From: Alistipes onderdonkii
Lineage (GTDB): Bacteria > Bacteroidota > Bacteroidia > Bacteroidales > Rikenellaceae
Reading direction: 5' to 3'
Assembly (NCBI RefSeq): GCF_025145285.1
Contig: NZ_CP102251.1
Coordinates: forward strand, 682,001 to 746,000
Length of the DNA: 64,000 nucleotides
Shown in pieces: positions 26,862-35,607 of this stretch. The translations under genes and the position numbers were made by a program. Numbering within the stretch: the first letter of the stretch is position 1; each line of letters opens with the position of its first letter. The notes below the pieces were generated by a model. It was not told the DNA's origin, did no database searches, and saw only the letters and a program-made list of their open reading frames with translations.

Positions 26862-28598
26862 ATGGCAATCAAAGTTATATACATCGACCTTTTCTGCGGT
26901 GCGGGCGGCACCTCGACCGGGGTACACTTTGCGCGGCATGCCGGAGATCCTTGCGCCAAGGTGATCGCCTGCGTCAACCACGATGCGAATGCTATCGCTT
27001 CGCACGCTGCCAACCACCCCGACGCGCTACACTACACGGAGGACATCCGTACGCTGGAGTTGGGGCCGCTCGCGGCCCATGCGGCCCGGATGCGCCGCCA
27101 GTATCCGGATGCCTTCGTCGTCCTCTGGGCCTCGCTGGAGTGTACGAACTTCTCGCGGGCCAAAGGCGGCCTTCCGCGCGACGCCGACAGCCGCACGCTG
27201 GCCGAACACCTGTTCCGCTACATCGAGGCGCTGAACCCCGACTACATCCAAATCGAGAACGAGGAGGAGTTTATGTCGTGGGGCGATCTGGACGAGAGGG
27301 GCAAGCCCGTCAGCAGGGATGCCGGGCGACTGTACCGGAAATGGATCGACAACGTGCGGGGCTACGGGTACGACTTCGGCCACCGCATCCTGAACGCCGC
27401 CGACTTCGGGGCGTACACTTCCCGCCGGCGGTTCTTCGGGATCTTCGCCCGCCGCGGCCTTCCGATCGTCTTTCCGAAACCGACTCACACCAAGAACCCG
27501 GCACAGGGCGACCTGTTCGGCCAGCAGCTTCGCAAGTGGCGGCCAGTGCGGGAAGTCCTCGACCTTGAGGACGAGGGCGAGTCGATCTTCGACCGGAAGC
27601 GGTCGCTCGTGGAGGCATCGCTTGCCCGCATCCACGCGGGGCTGGTGAAGTTCGTCGCCGGCGGGCGCGAAGCGTTCCTCGTCAAATACAACTCGATGAA
27701 CCAGTCCGGGAAGTATGTCGCACCCGGCATCGACGAACCGTGCCCGACCGTGGCGACGCAGAACCGTCTCGGCGTAGCCAAGGTGTACTACCTCTGCAAG
27801 CACTTCGGCGGATCTCCGGAGGGGAAATGCACAGCCGTCGATGCGCCCGCGGGCGCGATCACCTGCCGCGATCACCACGCCTTCGTCTCGGCCTACTACG
27901 GCAACGGGTTCAACTCGTCGATCGAGCGGCCGTCACCGACGGTTACGACAAAGGATCGCTTTCAGTTGGTGCGTCCGTTCTTCGCCAACTACTATTCCGG
28001 CGGCGGCCAGACGTCAGGAACGGATGGCCCGGCTCCGGCCGTCATGACGAACCCGAAGCAGCGGCTCGTCACGCCGTGGATCATGAACACCAACTTCAGC
28101 AACGTCGGCAGTTCGCTCGATGCTCCGGCCCAGACCGTGACGGCCAACCGCAAATGGCAATACCTGATGAACCCGCAGTTCGCCTCGGCGGGTACCGCTA
28201 CCGATCGGCCGTGTTTCACGCTGATCGCCCGCATGGACAAGCGGCCTCCGCGGCTGGTGACGGCCGAAGCGGACGGCGAGGAGCTGCCCTCGTTCATCAG
28301 GCTGGAGGACGAAACGTTGGTTTACGAGATTTACCCGGAAGATACGCCGATGCTGGTGCAGATAAAGGAGTTCATGGCGCTGTACGGACTGGTGGACATC
28401 CGGATGCGGATGCTTCGTATCCCGGAACTGAAGCGGATCATGGGCTTCCCGGAGAACTACGTACTGATCGGCACGCAGGAAGAGCAGAAAAAATTTATCG
28501 GCAACGCCGTCGAAGTGAACATGGCACGGGTTCTCTGCGAGGCGCTGGTGGCGAAACTTTACGAGTTGAACATCGTGCCGCAGCGGTTTGCGGCGTAA
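26862..28598 (+). CDS. C5-cytosine DNA methyltransferase with altered motif IV and internal repeats
   Basis: A 578-aa methylase. Motif I is DLFCGAGG (9-16). At motif IV, where the family has PCQ, it shows ASLECTNFSRAKGG with the catalytic Cys at C94 and Glu at 93 instead of Pro. Motif VI is IENEEEF (131-137) where ENV is usual, and YTSRRRFFG replaces the QxRxR of motif VIII. The target-recognition part (about 270-470) holds four to five degenerate units built on PTVTTKDR. Motif X is GNAVEVNMARVL. Its GC content is clearly higher than that of the genes before it. Confidence 0.8.
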   Translation: MAIKVIYIDLFCGAGGTSTGVHFARHAGDPCAKVIACVNHDANAIASHAANHPDALHYTEDIRTLELGPLAAHAARMRRQYPDAFVVLWASLECTNFSRAKGGLPRDADSRTLAEHLFRYIEALNPDYIQIENEEEFMSWGDLDERGKPVSRDAGRLYRKWIDNVRGYGYDFGHRILNAADFGAYTSRRRFFGIFARRGLPIVFPKPTHTKNPAQGDLFGQQLRKWRPVREVLDLEDEGESIFDRKRSLVEASLARIHAGLVKFVAGGREAFLVKYNSMNQSGKYVAPGIDEPCPTVATQNRLGVAKVYYLCKHFGGSPEGKCTAVDAPAGAITCRDHHAFVSAYYGNGFNSSIERPSPTVTTKDRFQLVRPFFANYYSGGGQTSGTDGPAPAVMTNPKQRLVTPWIMNTNFSNVGSSLDAPAQTVTANRKWQYLMNPQFASAGTATDRPCFTLIARMDKRPPRLVTAEADGEELPSFIRLEDETLVYEIYPEDTPMLVQIKEFMALYGLVDIRMRMLRIPELKRIMGFPENYVLIGTQEEQKKFIGNAVEVNMARVLCEALVAKLYELNIVPQRFAA

Positions 28599-28632
28599 TA
28601 TACACAACAAACGAAATAAAACAACAAAAATT

Positions 28633-28902
28633 ATGAAAAGCGAAAAAGCAAAGTCATTCATTGACAATGATGCAATACAGATGAATAACGGAGATCGCAT
28701 GATCGATGCTTCCACGGCCTATACTGCCGTCGAACTTGCCGAGCAGGAGGCCGAGGAGCGGATGCGGGCGAAAGCAATCGGTGCATTCGACGATATGTGG
28801 TTCGAAAACGGCGAGGACGGAGAGTTCGAACCGGATTACGAGTACCACCGAAGGAATTTTATCCGGAAACTGAACAAGGAAGATGAAGTGCAGGAAGCAT
28901 AG
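28633..28902 (+). CDS. Acidic small early protein
   Basis: An 89-aa acidic protein (MKSEKAKSFIDNDAI, then a Glu/Asp-rich helix) of unknown family. The same MKSEK start recurs in the tiny ORF at 29495. It overlaps the zinc-ribbon gene by 20 bp. Confidence 0.6.
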   Translation: MKSEKAKSFIDNDAIQMNNGDRMIDASTAYTAVELAEQEAEERMRAKAIGAFDDMWFENGEDGEFEPDYEYHRRNFIRKLNKEDEVQEA

Positions 28903-29137
28903 CCGATGCCGAAAGGTACCCGGAAATGGCAGCGTACTGGAGATAGTTCGGTGCCCTTGGTGTGGTTGGGAAGTGAGTACGTCTAACATTGGGAAGTGGT
29001 GCGCCAAATGTTATTGCAAATTCGAAGTAGGGAGTGATGGTTACATTCACTTCTCGCAGGACTTCCCAAAGACCACGGCCGAAGCATGGGCTATTGCTTT
29101 CGCCAAAAGTGGCGGAGTAGGTTTTGGTAATATATAA
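28883..29137 (+). CDS. Small zinc-ribbon protein
   Basis: An 84-aa protein with two Cys pairs, CPWCGW and CAKCYC, separated by about 15 residues, a likely zinc ribbon. The C-terminal FPKTTAEAWAIAFAK resembles small phage restriction-alleviation-type proteins, but identity is uncertain. It starts inside the end of the previous gene. Confidence 0.6.
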   Translation: MKCRKHSRCRKVPGNGSVLEIVRCPWCGWEVSTSNIGKWCAKCYCKFEVGSDGYIHFSQDFPKTTAEAWAIAFAKSGGVGFGNI

Positions 29138-29155
29138 TTGATTAACTAACAGTGA

Positions 29156-29476
29156 ATGAAACAGATTGAGGAAAGAGGCGGAGATTTCGCTGCTAATTAT
29201 GAAATACTTGACGATAACGGTCGCCGAAAAAACGAGTGTGAGATTGCCCGCGAAAGCTACATTTCTGGGGCCAAATGCGAACACGAACTACTGACGCGCT
29301 GGCACGACCCGAAAGAACCACCCGAACCGGGACGGGTTGTGCTTGTAAAGCGGAATCCAAGCTCTATCATACCGTATGATTTGGGGCATATTGATAACGA
29401 TGGGAACTGGGTGGATTCGTGGTGTGGTTCTCCGATAGATGATAAGATCATCGGCTGGCGGAAGATTCACGAATAA
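29156..29476 (+). CDS. DUF551-like phage protein
   Basis: A 106-aa protein whose C-terminal half has RWHDPKEPPEPGRVVLVKRN and GWRKIHE, the layout of DUF551, a short phage-encoded family of unknown function. It forms part of the early accessory block. Confidence 0.6.
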   Translation: MKQIEERGGDFAANYEILDDNGRRKNECEIARESYISGAKCEHELLTRWHDPKEPPEPGRVVLVKRNPSSIIPYDLGHIDNDGNWVDSWCGSPIDDKIIGWRKIHE

Positions 29477-29494
29477 GGACTAAGCGAAGAATTT

Positions 29495-29587
29495 ATGAAA
29501 AGTGAAAAAAGAAAGGAGTGTGCCAATGAAAATGTAAAACCAGTGGGGCGACGACAGGCATCTTATAAAATGGGAAAATTGGTATAA
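29495..29587 (+). CDS. Tiny ORF overlapping a tRNA-like element
   Basis: A 30-codon frame, MKSEKRKECANENVKPVGRR and ten more residues, starts with the same MKSEK as the gene at 28633. It may be a truncated copy of that gene or a real small peptide. Its 3' half overlaps the tRNA-like sequence at 29546. Confidence 0.35.
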   Translation: MKSEKRKECANENVKPVGRRQASYKMGKLV

Positions 29588-29630
29588 GAAGAACATTCGG
29601 AAATTAGGGGTTCGAGTCCCCGGTCGCCCA
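29546..29630 (+). other. tRNA-like element with complete acceptor stem and T-arm
   Basis: GGGCGAC (29546-29552) pairs perfectly with GTCGCCC (29623-29629), followed by A, as in an acceptor stem with discriminator. Inside it, GGGG, TTCGAGT and CCCC form a canonical T-arm. The 85-nt element has no recognisable D-arm or anticodon arm; instead TCTTAT pairs with ATAAGA across a 17-nt loop. So it is not a normal tRNA and may be a degenerate tRNA or tRNA mimic. Confidence 0.55.
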
Positions 29631-29665
29631 CAAATAACCGCCTCAAGGCATAAAAATATTTGATC

Positions 29666-30133
29666 ATGAAAGAAATGCTCACAAACTACATCAGTCGATA
29701 TTCGGCATTTGGATTGAAGATGGAAGTGCAGAAAAGAGACAAAACCGGCTTCTCAATCATCGGCCAGCAGTTACCGATCCTTCGGCCGGGTGATGATGTT
29801 CGTAACGAGATCACCCATGGGGGACATCGACTCGTTCCATTGGTTGGGTGTGCGGCGATCGTATTCAAGTGTTCTCCGGATCAGGTCGCCTTCGATAAGG
29901 AAATCGGTGTCGCCTATCGGCTCGGCCCGTTGCACATTCCAGCGATCAAGTTGATGTATCTGCCGGAAACCGGGGATTTTTCCGCATGCTATTTGAACGG
30001 CGAACACTACCCTATCTATTCATATCACCGACTTTATGACTACCTCGACTCGCTTCTGATCGATTACCGGGGATTAATCGGCGAGGGGCTTGCCGTCAGC
30101 AATCATGCCGTAAAATGCGATCCGTATGAATGA
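29666..30133 (+). CDS. Hypothetical early protein
   Basis: A 155-aa protein of mixed alpha/beta composition (MKEMLTNYISRYSAFGLKME), no recognised family or membrane segment. ATG 29666 is chosen over the near upstream codon because it follows the better leader. It overlaps the next gene by 8 bp. Confidence 0.6.
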   Translation: MKEMLTNYISRYSAFGLKMEVQKRDKTGFSIIGQQLPILRPGDDVRNEITHGGHRLVPLVGCAAIVFKCSPDQVAFDKEIGVAYRLGPLHIPAIKLMYLPETGDFSACYLNGEHYPIYSYHRLYDYLDSLLIDYRGLIGEGLAVSNHAVKCDPYE

Positions 30134-30374
30134 CCTATATGACATATCGGGTTCCCTTTCAAGAGCAGGCCATGCATTTGCGGCCTGCTCCTCGTCTATG
30201 ACAGCCGCGGCCCAAGCTGCCGCTGCGTCATGTATTGAAATCAACAGGATCATCGAAACCGTCGAGCATTACCGCCGGAGTCCGGCGTTTCGCAAGTTGG
30301 CAGGTATTCGCCGCAAGTACCGCCACGGATTGAAAAAATGCCAACTACATGAACTACACGAACTACAACGCTAA
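30126..30374 (+). CDS. Small Ala-rich protein at the early/late boundary
   Basis: An 82-aa protein with an Ala/Ser-rich first half and a basic C terminus that ends in QLHELHELQR. The last codons contain three AACTACA repeats spaced by exactly 9 bp, so the repeat unit is read as Leu-His-Glu-type codons. Function is unknown. Confidence 0.5.
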   Translation: MNDLYDISGSLSRAGHAFAACSSSMTAAAQAAAASCIEINRIIETVEHYRRSPAFRKLAGIRRKYRHGLKKCQLHELHELQR

Positions 30375-30538
30375 TAATCAACGAAATAAATATAACTACT
30401 TTAACAACAAAAAAACTACATAAAACTACATTTTATTCACTTTCAAACTCTAAAAACTACAATCACTATGAAAAGCTACTTTTGTAGTTTTGTAAACATC
30501 TGATTTTCAACATGTAGTTTATTGTAGTTCGTGTAGTT
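30343..30538. repeat. Array of AACTACA/TGTAGTT repeats (iteron-like)
   Basis: Six perfect AACTACA copies (30343, 30352, 30361, 30414, 30424, 30455) and one AACTACT (30394) lie on the left. Four perfect inverted copies TGTAGTT lie on the right (30483, 30513, 30523, 30532). Adjacent copies are spaced by 9 or 10 bp, about one helical turn. The centre is AT-rich. This has the look of a protein-binding array such as a replication origin or a regulator site. Confidence 0.85.
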
Positions 30539-30560
30539 GCCCAAAATAGGTATCCTTTTT

Positions 30561-30857
30561 ATGAAAACATACTATGACCTTTCCGACGAAGAGTTCTTGA
30601 GGTACCTTCGTTTATTGGTAGCGCAGCTCTCACGCCTGCCACCTTACCGCTGGCAGCAGATTGCGGCTATCGCAGGCAATCCCGAAGAGTTCATTGAAAT
30701 CGTGCAGTCCATGTGTAACGACGGGCTGTTCGACTGGATAGACGATTTCGGAAACCGTTGCTGCTTTATCGACATAAAAGACGATTCTCTGATCAGGCTC
30801 GATCCTATGTATGTACGAACCTTAAAAACCGGAATTGACAAACGAATATGGAAATGA
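30561..30857 (+). CDS. Hypothetical protein (helical)
   Basis: A 98-aa protein starting MKTYYDLSDEEFLRYLRLLV, mostly helical, no recognised family. It follows the repeat array and overlaps the next gene by 10 bp. Confidence 0.6.
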   Translation: MKTYYDLSDEEFLRYLRLLVAQLSRLPPYRWQQIAAIAGNPEEFIEIVQSMCNDGLFDWIDDFGNRCCFIDIKDDSLIRLDPMYVRTLKTGIDKRIWK

Positions 30858-31372
30858 GACTCACCTTCGATGTAGATGACCGAATACACATGGATTATCT
30901 CGCCTATCTCTTCGAGCGGGACACCTCCGGCGCTTATATCGTGACAGCCCGAAATTGCTTCGGGAAACTGATCATCGGGCACACTCAAGCTGCAAGCCTC
31001 CCGCCCAAAGAAGCCTGCGGAAAATTCGCAGTGACTTTTATACTGCCTATCAACGAGGCCACCCAGAACTTTCAAAATAAGTTCATCTACCTTTCGGCCC
31101 AAGCGACCAAGCAGCTCAATATCTCCCTGCGCGCCTACTTTGAACTCGACTTTTGGGAGTTCGTGCAGCGCCGTAAAGCCCTCCGCCAACGCAAAGAGGA
31201 GATTATCGAAGCGTTCATCCTCTCCCGTAAATTGTTCTCGGCTGAATACTTTGAATCCCTCCACAAGCGGGCCTATCGTCGGGAACTGAAGGAGCTGGAA
31301 GCCTTGAAGCGGAAACTGACCCGCCGTGCATACTACATCGAATCGCTCGTCGATGAGCCGAAAAAAGTTTAA
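30848..31372 (+). CDS. Hypothetical protein
   Basis: A 174-aa protein with an N-terminal beta-rich part and a Lys/Arg/Glu-rich helical C terminus (LKRKLTRRAYYIES). No family is recognised. It is coupled with the preceding gene. Confidence 0.6.
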   Translation: MEMRLTFDVDDRIHMDYLAYLFERDTSGAYIVTARNCFGKLIIGHTQAASLPPKEACGKFAVTFILPINEATQNFQNKFIYLSAQATKQLNISLRAYFELDFWEFVQRRKALRQRKEEIIEAFILSRKLFSAEYFESLHKRAYRRELKELEALKRKLTRRAYYIESLVDEPKKV

Positions 31373-31410
31373 CCGAAAATCGTAATTATTTCTACAAATT
31401 CACTGATAAT

Positions 31411-31740
31411 ATGCTTAAAATTATCACCTCTATCGCCTTAAAACCGGCGGCATGCCCTGCCGCCGAGTTTCGGCGGGTTCCCTTGATCAGTCCGTTCGGC
31501 AATCTCAAAACGGCAACGACCCGTGAAGATGCAGGAGAACTCCTGACGATTACTCTGACAGCAACACTCCGTTCTGACGATGCTTTCCTGCATGAGCCTG
31601 CAATCGTCCGCGTCAAATGGCGCGGCGGCTCCCTTGTTTTCGGCAGCAAGGACATCCCGGCCCTGCTAACACTGACCGAGGAAGAAACCCTCGTTGCCAC
31701 CTGCAAATACCAGACATCAATCGAAGCGGTAAAGGGGTAA
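31411..31740 (+). CDS. Hypothetical protein
   Basis: A 109-aa beta-rich protein (ELLTITLTATLRSDDAF) of no recognised family, just upstream of the first late promoter. It might be structural, but nothing shows that directly. Confidence 0.55.
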   Translation: MLKIITSIALKPAACPAAEFRRVPLISPFGNLKTATTREDAGELLTITLTATLRSDDAFLHEPAIVRVKWRGGSLVFGSKDIPALLTLTEEETLVATCKYQTSIEAVKG

Positions 31741-31744
31741 TGCC

Positions 31745-31779
31745 GTCCTTTTTATGCGGCCTGCGACCAAGTAGATTTG
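31745..31779 (+). promoter_or_regulatory. Late promoter 1 (head genes)
   Basis: GTCCTTTT at 31745 is followed 19 bp later by TAGATTTG (31772-31779). It shares the GTCCTTT block with four other late promoters. The protease ATG is only 12 bp after the -7 box. Confidence 0.7.
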
Positions 31780-31791
31780 CATAAAAAAGAA

Positions 31792-32673
31792 ATGAAACGC
31801 CTGATCACCCCGGAGAACAACGTCAAGCTGGCCCTCGAACTGCGCCGCGGTCGTTGGCTCGTTCACGATATTTCCACTCTCATACCAACGGCCATTTCGC
31901 TGCTTCAGCAGCAGGACATTCTACTCCAAGCTGCCGAGCGAGAATTCGACATCATGCTTTACGATGTAGATGCCCGCGCCGTTTCCGCGAATGCCGCCAG
32001 AAGCGGCGACCCCTGCGTTGCTGTGATCCCAATATCCGGCACGATTACCAAATACGACTCCTGCGGAACGATCGGAACTGCCACATATGCACAGGCCCTT
32101 CTCGCTGCTGCGGCTGACACAAACGTCGTTGCCTGCGTTCTCGACATTGACTCCGGCGGCGGGAATTCGACGGCTGTTCCCTTGATGTTGGATGCGATCC
32201 GCAAATTCAAAGCCACAGGGAAGCCTCTGCTCGCACATGCCGATTTTTGCGCGTCAGCAGCTTATTGGATCGCCGCACAATGCGACGCAGTCTATTGCGA
32301 CAACGCCATCACATCGGAAGTAGGGTCAATCGGCGCATATACATATTTCATCGATGACCGAGAGGCATTGGAGAAGTCCGGACAAAAGGTTCACGAGATA
32401 TACGCGGAAGAGTCATCCGACAAAAACCTCGCATACCGCCAAGCACTCACCGGAGAGTACACGCTGATCCGCATGCGCCTGTCTCATTTGGTCGCCGCGT
32501 TCCATGCCGACGTCAAAGCGGGCCGGCAAGCCCTCCGGGCCGACGCGCCGGGAGTACTGACCGGCGCGACTTTCTTCGCAGACAAGGCTATCGAAAACGG
32601 CCTTGCCGACGGCATCGCCACTTTACAGGAATGCGTCGATCACGCCTTTATCCGCGCAAGTATTCACTCATAA
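31792..32673 (+). CDS. S49 family capsid maturation protease
   Basis: A 293-aa serine peptidase of the SppA/S49 type. It has LDIDSGGGNSTAVPL, which sets the oxyanion region, then CASAAYWIAAQCDAVY, where the Ser-Ala-Ala segment carries the nucleophile, followed by SEVGSIGAYT. It would process the head scaffold during assembly. I chose ATG 31792. It lies 11 bp before the major capsid gene, the usual pair. Confidence 0.88.
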   Translation: MKRLITPENNVKLALELRRGRWLVHDISTLIPTAISLLQQQDILLQAAEREFDIMLYDVDARAVSANAARSGDPCVAVIPISGTITKYDSCGTIGTATYAQALLAAAADTNVVACVLDIDSGGGNSTAVPLMLDAIRKFKATGKPLLAHADFCASAAYWIAAQCDAVYCDNAITSEVGSIGAYTYFIDDREALEKSGQKVHEIYAEESSDKNLAYRQALTGEYTLIRMRLSHLVAAFHADVKAGRQALRADAPGVLTGATFFADKAIENGLADGIATLQECVDHAFIRASIHS

Positions 32674-32684
32674 TTATATCGAAC

Positions 32685-34238
32685 ATGAAATTGAACTGGA
32701 ACTTTATTTCGAAAATCTTCGCCCGAACTGTCGGGGTGGAAAATCTTTCGCGTGATGCAGAAGGGCATGAGGTACTCTCTGCTGATCAGCGTAAGATTCT
32801 CGAACAGAAATTTGGCCCGGAAGCCTTGCAGCACTACGACGCATACGCCGCCAGCGATGCAAATGACGACGCACAGCAAGAACAGCTTTTGCTGAACTTC
32901 CTCGATGCCATCGGTCGCTCCGGCGGCGACGACAAAGACAAGTTACGGCAGGAACTGGCAAAAGCAGAAGAAAAAATCGCGTCGATGTCTGCCCAGATGA
33001 CGATCTTACAGCAGGAGAAGGAGAAACTCGCCAAAGCCCGCGAAGATAAGCCTGCCGCAACAGAAGTATTCGGGAGAAGCGAAGGCCGTACCTTCACGAT
33101 CGACGCGAAGGCATCCCACAATCGCCTCGCACTCGAAGCTCTGGCCACGGGCCAGCTTCCGACTTTCTCCGCAGCCACGATTGACGTGGATGATTTGAAA
33201 AAGGAGCTGGGCACCTATTCGTCGCAGGGGAACAGTCTGGAACTCATGCAGGACATCTACCGGGGGTTCACCTCGGCGAAGTTCATGACGCCGAAGCGTG
33301 CGATCGAAACCTACAAAGCCGTCCGCTCGGACTATACGTCCGTCGTACAGGAGTTCTCGGCCAAGTGGACTCCGTCTGGCGATGCACGGTTCACTGCCAT
33401 CAAAATCCAGAATTACCGGCACAAGATCAACTTTGCGATCGTCCCGGCCGACGTCGCCAACTCGTGGCTGCTGTCGCTCTACAACGAGCGTCTGTCCCCC
33501 GATCAGATGCCGATCACACGCTACATCGTGCAGAAGATTCTGCTGCCGTCGATCCTTCAGGACATCGAGATGAAGATGATCGGCAAAGGCAAGTACAAGG
33601 CCAAGGAGAACCCGACCGATGCCGGCAAGCCGGAAGAGTCGATGAACGGCATCGAAACGCTGCTCGTCGAAGCGGCCAAGTCGGGCGATAAGGGTATCAA
33701 TTTCTACCCGAACGCAAAGGATCTGCGCACAGCAACAGATGCCGAAGTCGTCGAGTACATCGATGACTTCGCCCACAAGATTCTGGCGAAGTATCAGTCC
33801 CTGAAGATGAATATCTTCCTGTCTGCCGATCTCTACGTGAAATACAAACGAGGTTACAAAGACAAGTGGGGAGCCGGCAGCGGCACGGAGAATCCCGATT
33901 TTGGCAAAGACCGTGTCGATTTCACGAACTTCTCGCTTCAGGTACTCGACTGCCTGTACGGCTCGCCGATCATCTTCTGCACGCCGAAGTCGAACTTCAT
34001 CATGCTGCAGAACCTGAACCAGCCGCAGGTGATCACCGACATCCAGAAGGTCGATTACGAAGTCCGCTACTACGGCGAATTTTGGCTCGGTGTCGGCTTC
34101 GCGTTCGGCGAAATGCTCTTCGCTTCCGTTCCGGCCGACTACGACCCGCAGGCCGCAATCTCGGATGACGGCTCGACCGACTTCTGGAAAAAGACCAACG
34201 CTGCCGCTGAAGTGGAAGACACCCACGAGGGCGCATAG
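32685..34238 (+). CDS. Major capsid protein with N-terminal scaffold segment
   Basis: A 517-aa protein. Residues about 1-150 are charged and partly coiled coil (LAKAEEKIASMSAQMTI and following), as in a delta/scaffold domain removed by the protease. From about residue 150 a HK97-type capsid body follows, with SGDARFTAIKIQNYRHKINF and GSPIIFCTPKSNFIML. It follows the S49 protease directly. Confidence 0.82.
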   Translation: MKLNWNFISKIFARTVGVENLSRDAEGHEVLSADQRKILEQKFGPEALQHYDAYAASDANDDAQQEQLLLNFLDAIGRSGGDDKDKLRQELAKAEEKIASMSAQMTILQQEKEKLAKAREDKPAATEVFGRSEGRTFTIDAKASHNRLALEALATGQLPTFSAATIDVDDLKKELGTYSSQGNSLELMQDIYRGFTSAKFMTPKRAIETYKAVRSDYTSVVQEFSAKWTPSGDARFTAIKIQNYRHKINFAIVPADVANSWLLSLYNERLSPDQMPITRYIVQKILLPSILQDIEMKMIGKGKYKAKENPTDAGKPEESMNGIETLLVEAAKSGDKGINFYPNAKDLRTATDAEVVEYIDDFAHKILAKYQSLKMNIFLSADLYVKYKRGYKDKWGAGSGTENPDFGKDRVDFTNFSLQVLDCLYGSPIIFCTPKSNFIMLQNLNQPQVITDIQKVDYEVRYYGEFWLGVGFAFGEMLFASVPADYDPQAAISDDGSTDFWKKTNAAAEVEDTHEGA

Positions 34239-34262
34239 TATCAAACCTTAACACCGATTATC

Positions 34263-34820
34263 ATGTATAACCCTGTATCAATTCTGAAAACGGACGAGGG
34301 CGCAGGCTGCCCTCGTCCCAAAAACCCGACAATAATCCTCGTCCCTGTCGAATTCGTCGCTGCGGAACCGACGCGGGAAATCGGAGACATCGTCATGAAA
34401 AGCGATCTGGAACTGATCGCAGAAAAGAAAGCAATCGGCATCTACGCTACGCCGAGTACGATCGAATGTACCGAAGAGTCTGAAGGAGATCCCGACGCCC
34501 GCGGCGTCAAAGTCGGCATCGCCTTCGAGCATCCGGGCGATTCGGCCGAGATTGCCGGTTTCACTGAGTACGCACGCAACCGTGGGTTCATCGCATTGAA
34601 CCGTGATTGCGCCAACGGCAATACGGCGGAATATCGCGGTTCGAAGTGCAATCCGCTCTTCCTGACGACGGAGTACACCAACAACAAGGATGCCCGCAAG
34701 CGGAAGCTCACGTTCAAGCAGGAGCAGCGAGACCTGATCGGGGCAAGCATCTACAAAGGCAAGATGCCGGAACTCGCCGACGAGGCTACATCGGCACCGA
34801 CAGAGGAAGAGGGGGCATAG
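34263..34820 (+). CDS. Putative structural protein after the capsid gene
   Basis: A 185-aa protein with alternating beta segments and a charged C-terminal tail ending in TEEEGA. Its position right after the major capsid and its size would suit a decoration or tail-tube protein, but no family is recognised. Confidence 0.5.
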   Translation: MYNPVSILKTDEGAGCPRPKNPTIILVPVEFVAAEPTREIGDIVMKSDLELIAEKKAIGIYATPSTIECTEESEGDPDARGVKVGIAFEHPGDSAEIAGFTEYARNRGFIALNRDCANGNTAEYRGSKCNPLFLTTEYTNNKDARKRKLTFKQEQRDLIGASIYKGKMPELADEATSAPTEEEGA

Positions 34821-34821
34821 T

Positions 34822-35607
34822 ATGGGAAATAATAACACCGCAAGACAGACCGGGGCCAAAGGCGCTCCGGCTGTTTCGGCCACACCTACGGCCGAAGTTG
34901 AAAAACGAGCCGCAGATGCGGGAGTCGTAAGCCCCGATAGGAACACTCCAGAAGAAACCCCCATTCCGGAACCGGCACCTCTTTCGCCCCTTCCGGAAAA
35001 GGATGCCGCCCCCGCACCGGCCTCTTCGGATGCTGAAGGAGTACCGGCTGACGATTCCGTTATCGTTATCGCGGCCTACCCCGGCACGAAAGACCTGTTG
35101 CAGGCTCTGTGGCAGAAGGCGGCTCCCGGACACTGTACGCTTGTATTCGTTGATGATGCCCCCTTCGCAAAGCAATTCCCCGCTCTGATTGCGGATGCCT
35201 CTATCCCCGACGAATTCGTGTTTGTCCCGGCCAACTGCGCTCCGGTCGCTCCGGTGGATTTTGCAGATCTGGCACAACTCAAGGTATACGTTCGCAAAGA
35301 CGGTTCCCGACACTACGCAGAACGTCTGCCGATGCTCCTGAACAAAGTGGCTCTGGTCGAACTTTGCGGAACGATGCAAGAGGATGCCGACAACGAAACC
35401 CTCGTCGCGGATTATGCAAAAGAGTATCGCCGCGGTGTCCGTGCTACGGAAGTTTCGCACGATTTCGGCAACTTCGTTACACTCGTCCTGCGGAGCAATC
35501 CCTGCGAGAACGTCGTGATCGCCGGACTCTGTCAGCGTAAGTTCATTGCAGCATCTGCCGAAGGCTGGAATGCGGTATCCCCCTTGCTCACCAAAATCCG
35601 GTCGTAA
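34822..35607 (+). CDS. Hypothetical protein with Pro/Ala-rich N terminus
   Basis: A 261-aa protein. The first 75 residues are a low-complexity Ala/Pro/Glu linker; from VIVIAAYPGTKDLLQALW a folded alpha/beta part begins. No catalytic motif is seen. Its stop overlaps the next start. Confidence 0.55.
   Translation: MGNNNTARQTGAKGAPAVSATPTAEVEKRAADAGVVSPDRNTPEETPIPEPAPLSPLPEKDAAPAPASSDAEGVPADDSVIVIAAYPGTKDLLQALWQKAAPGHCTLVFVDDAPFAKQFPALIADASIPDEFVFVPANCAPVAPVDFADLAQLKVYVRKDGSRHYAERLPMLLNKVALVELCGTMQEDADNETLVADYAKEYRRGVRATEVSHDFGNFVTLVLRSNPCENVVIAGLCQRKFIAASAEGWNAVSPLLTKIRS

Noticed and set aside
29546..29630. A functional tRNA gene
   Set aside because: The acceptor stem and T-arm are good but D-arm and anticodon arm cannot be built.
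30343..30538. A CRISPR array
   Set aside because: The repeated unit is only 7 bp with 2-3 bp gaps and both orientations occur; no spacers exist.
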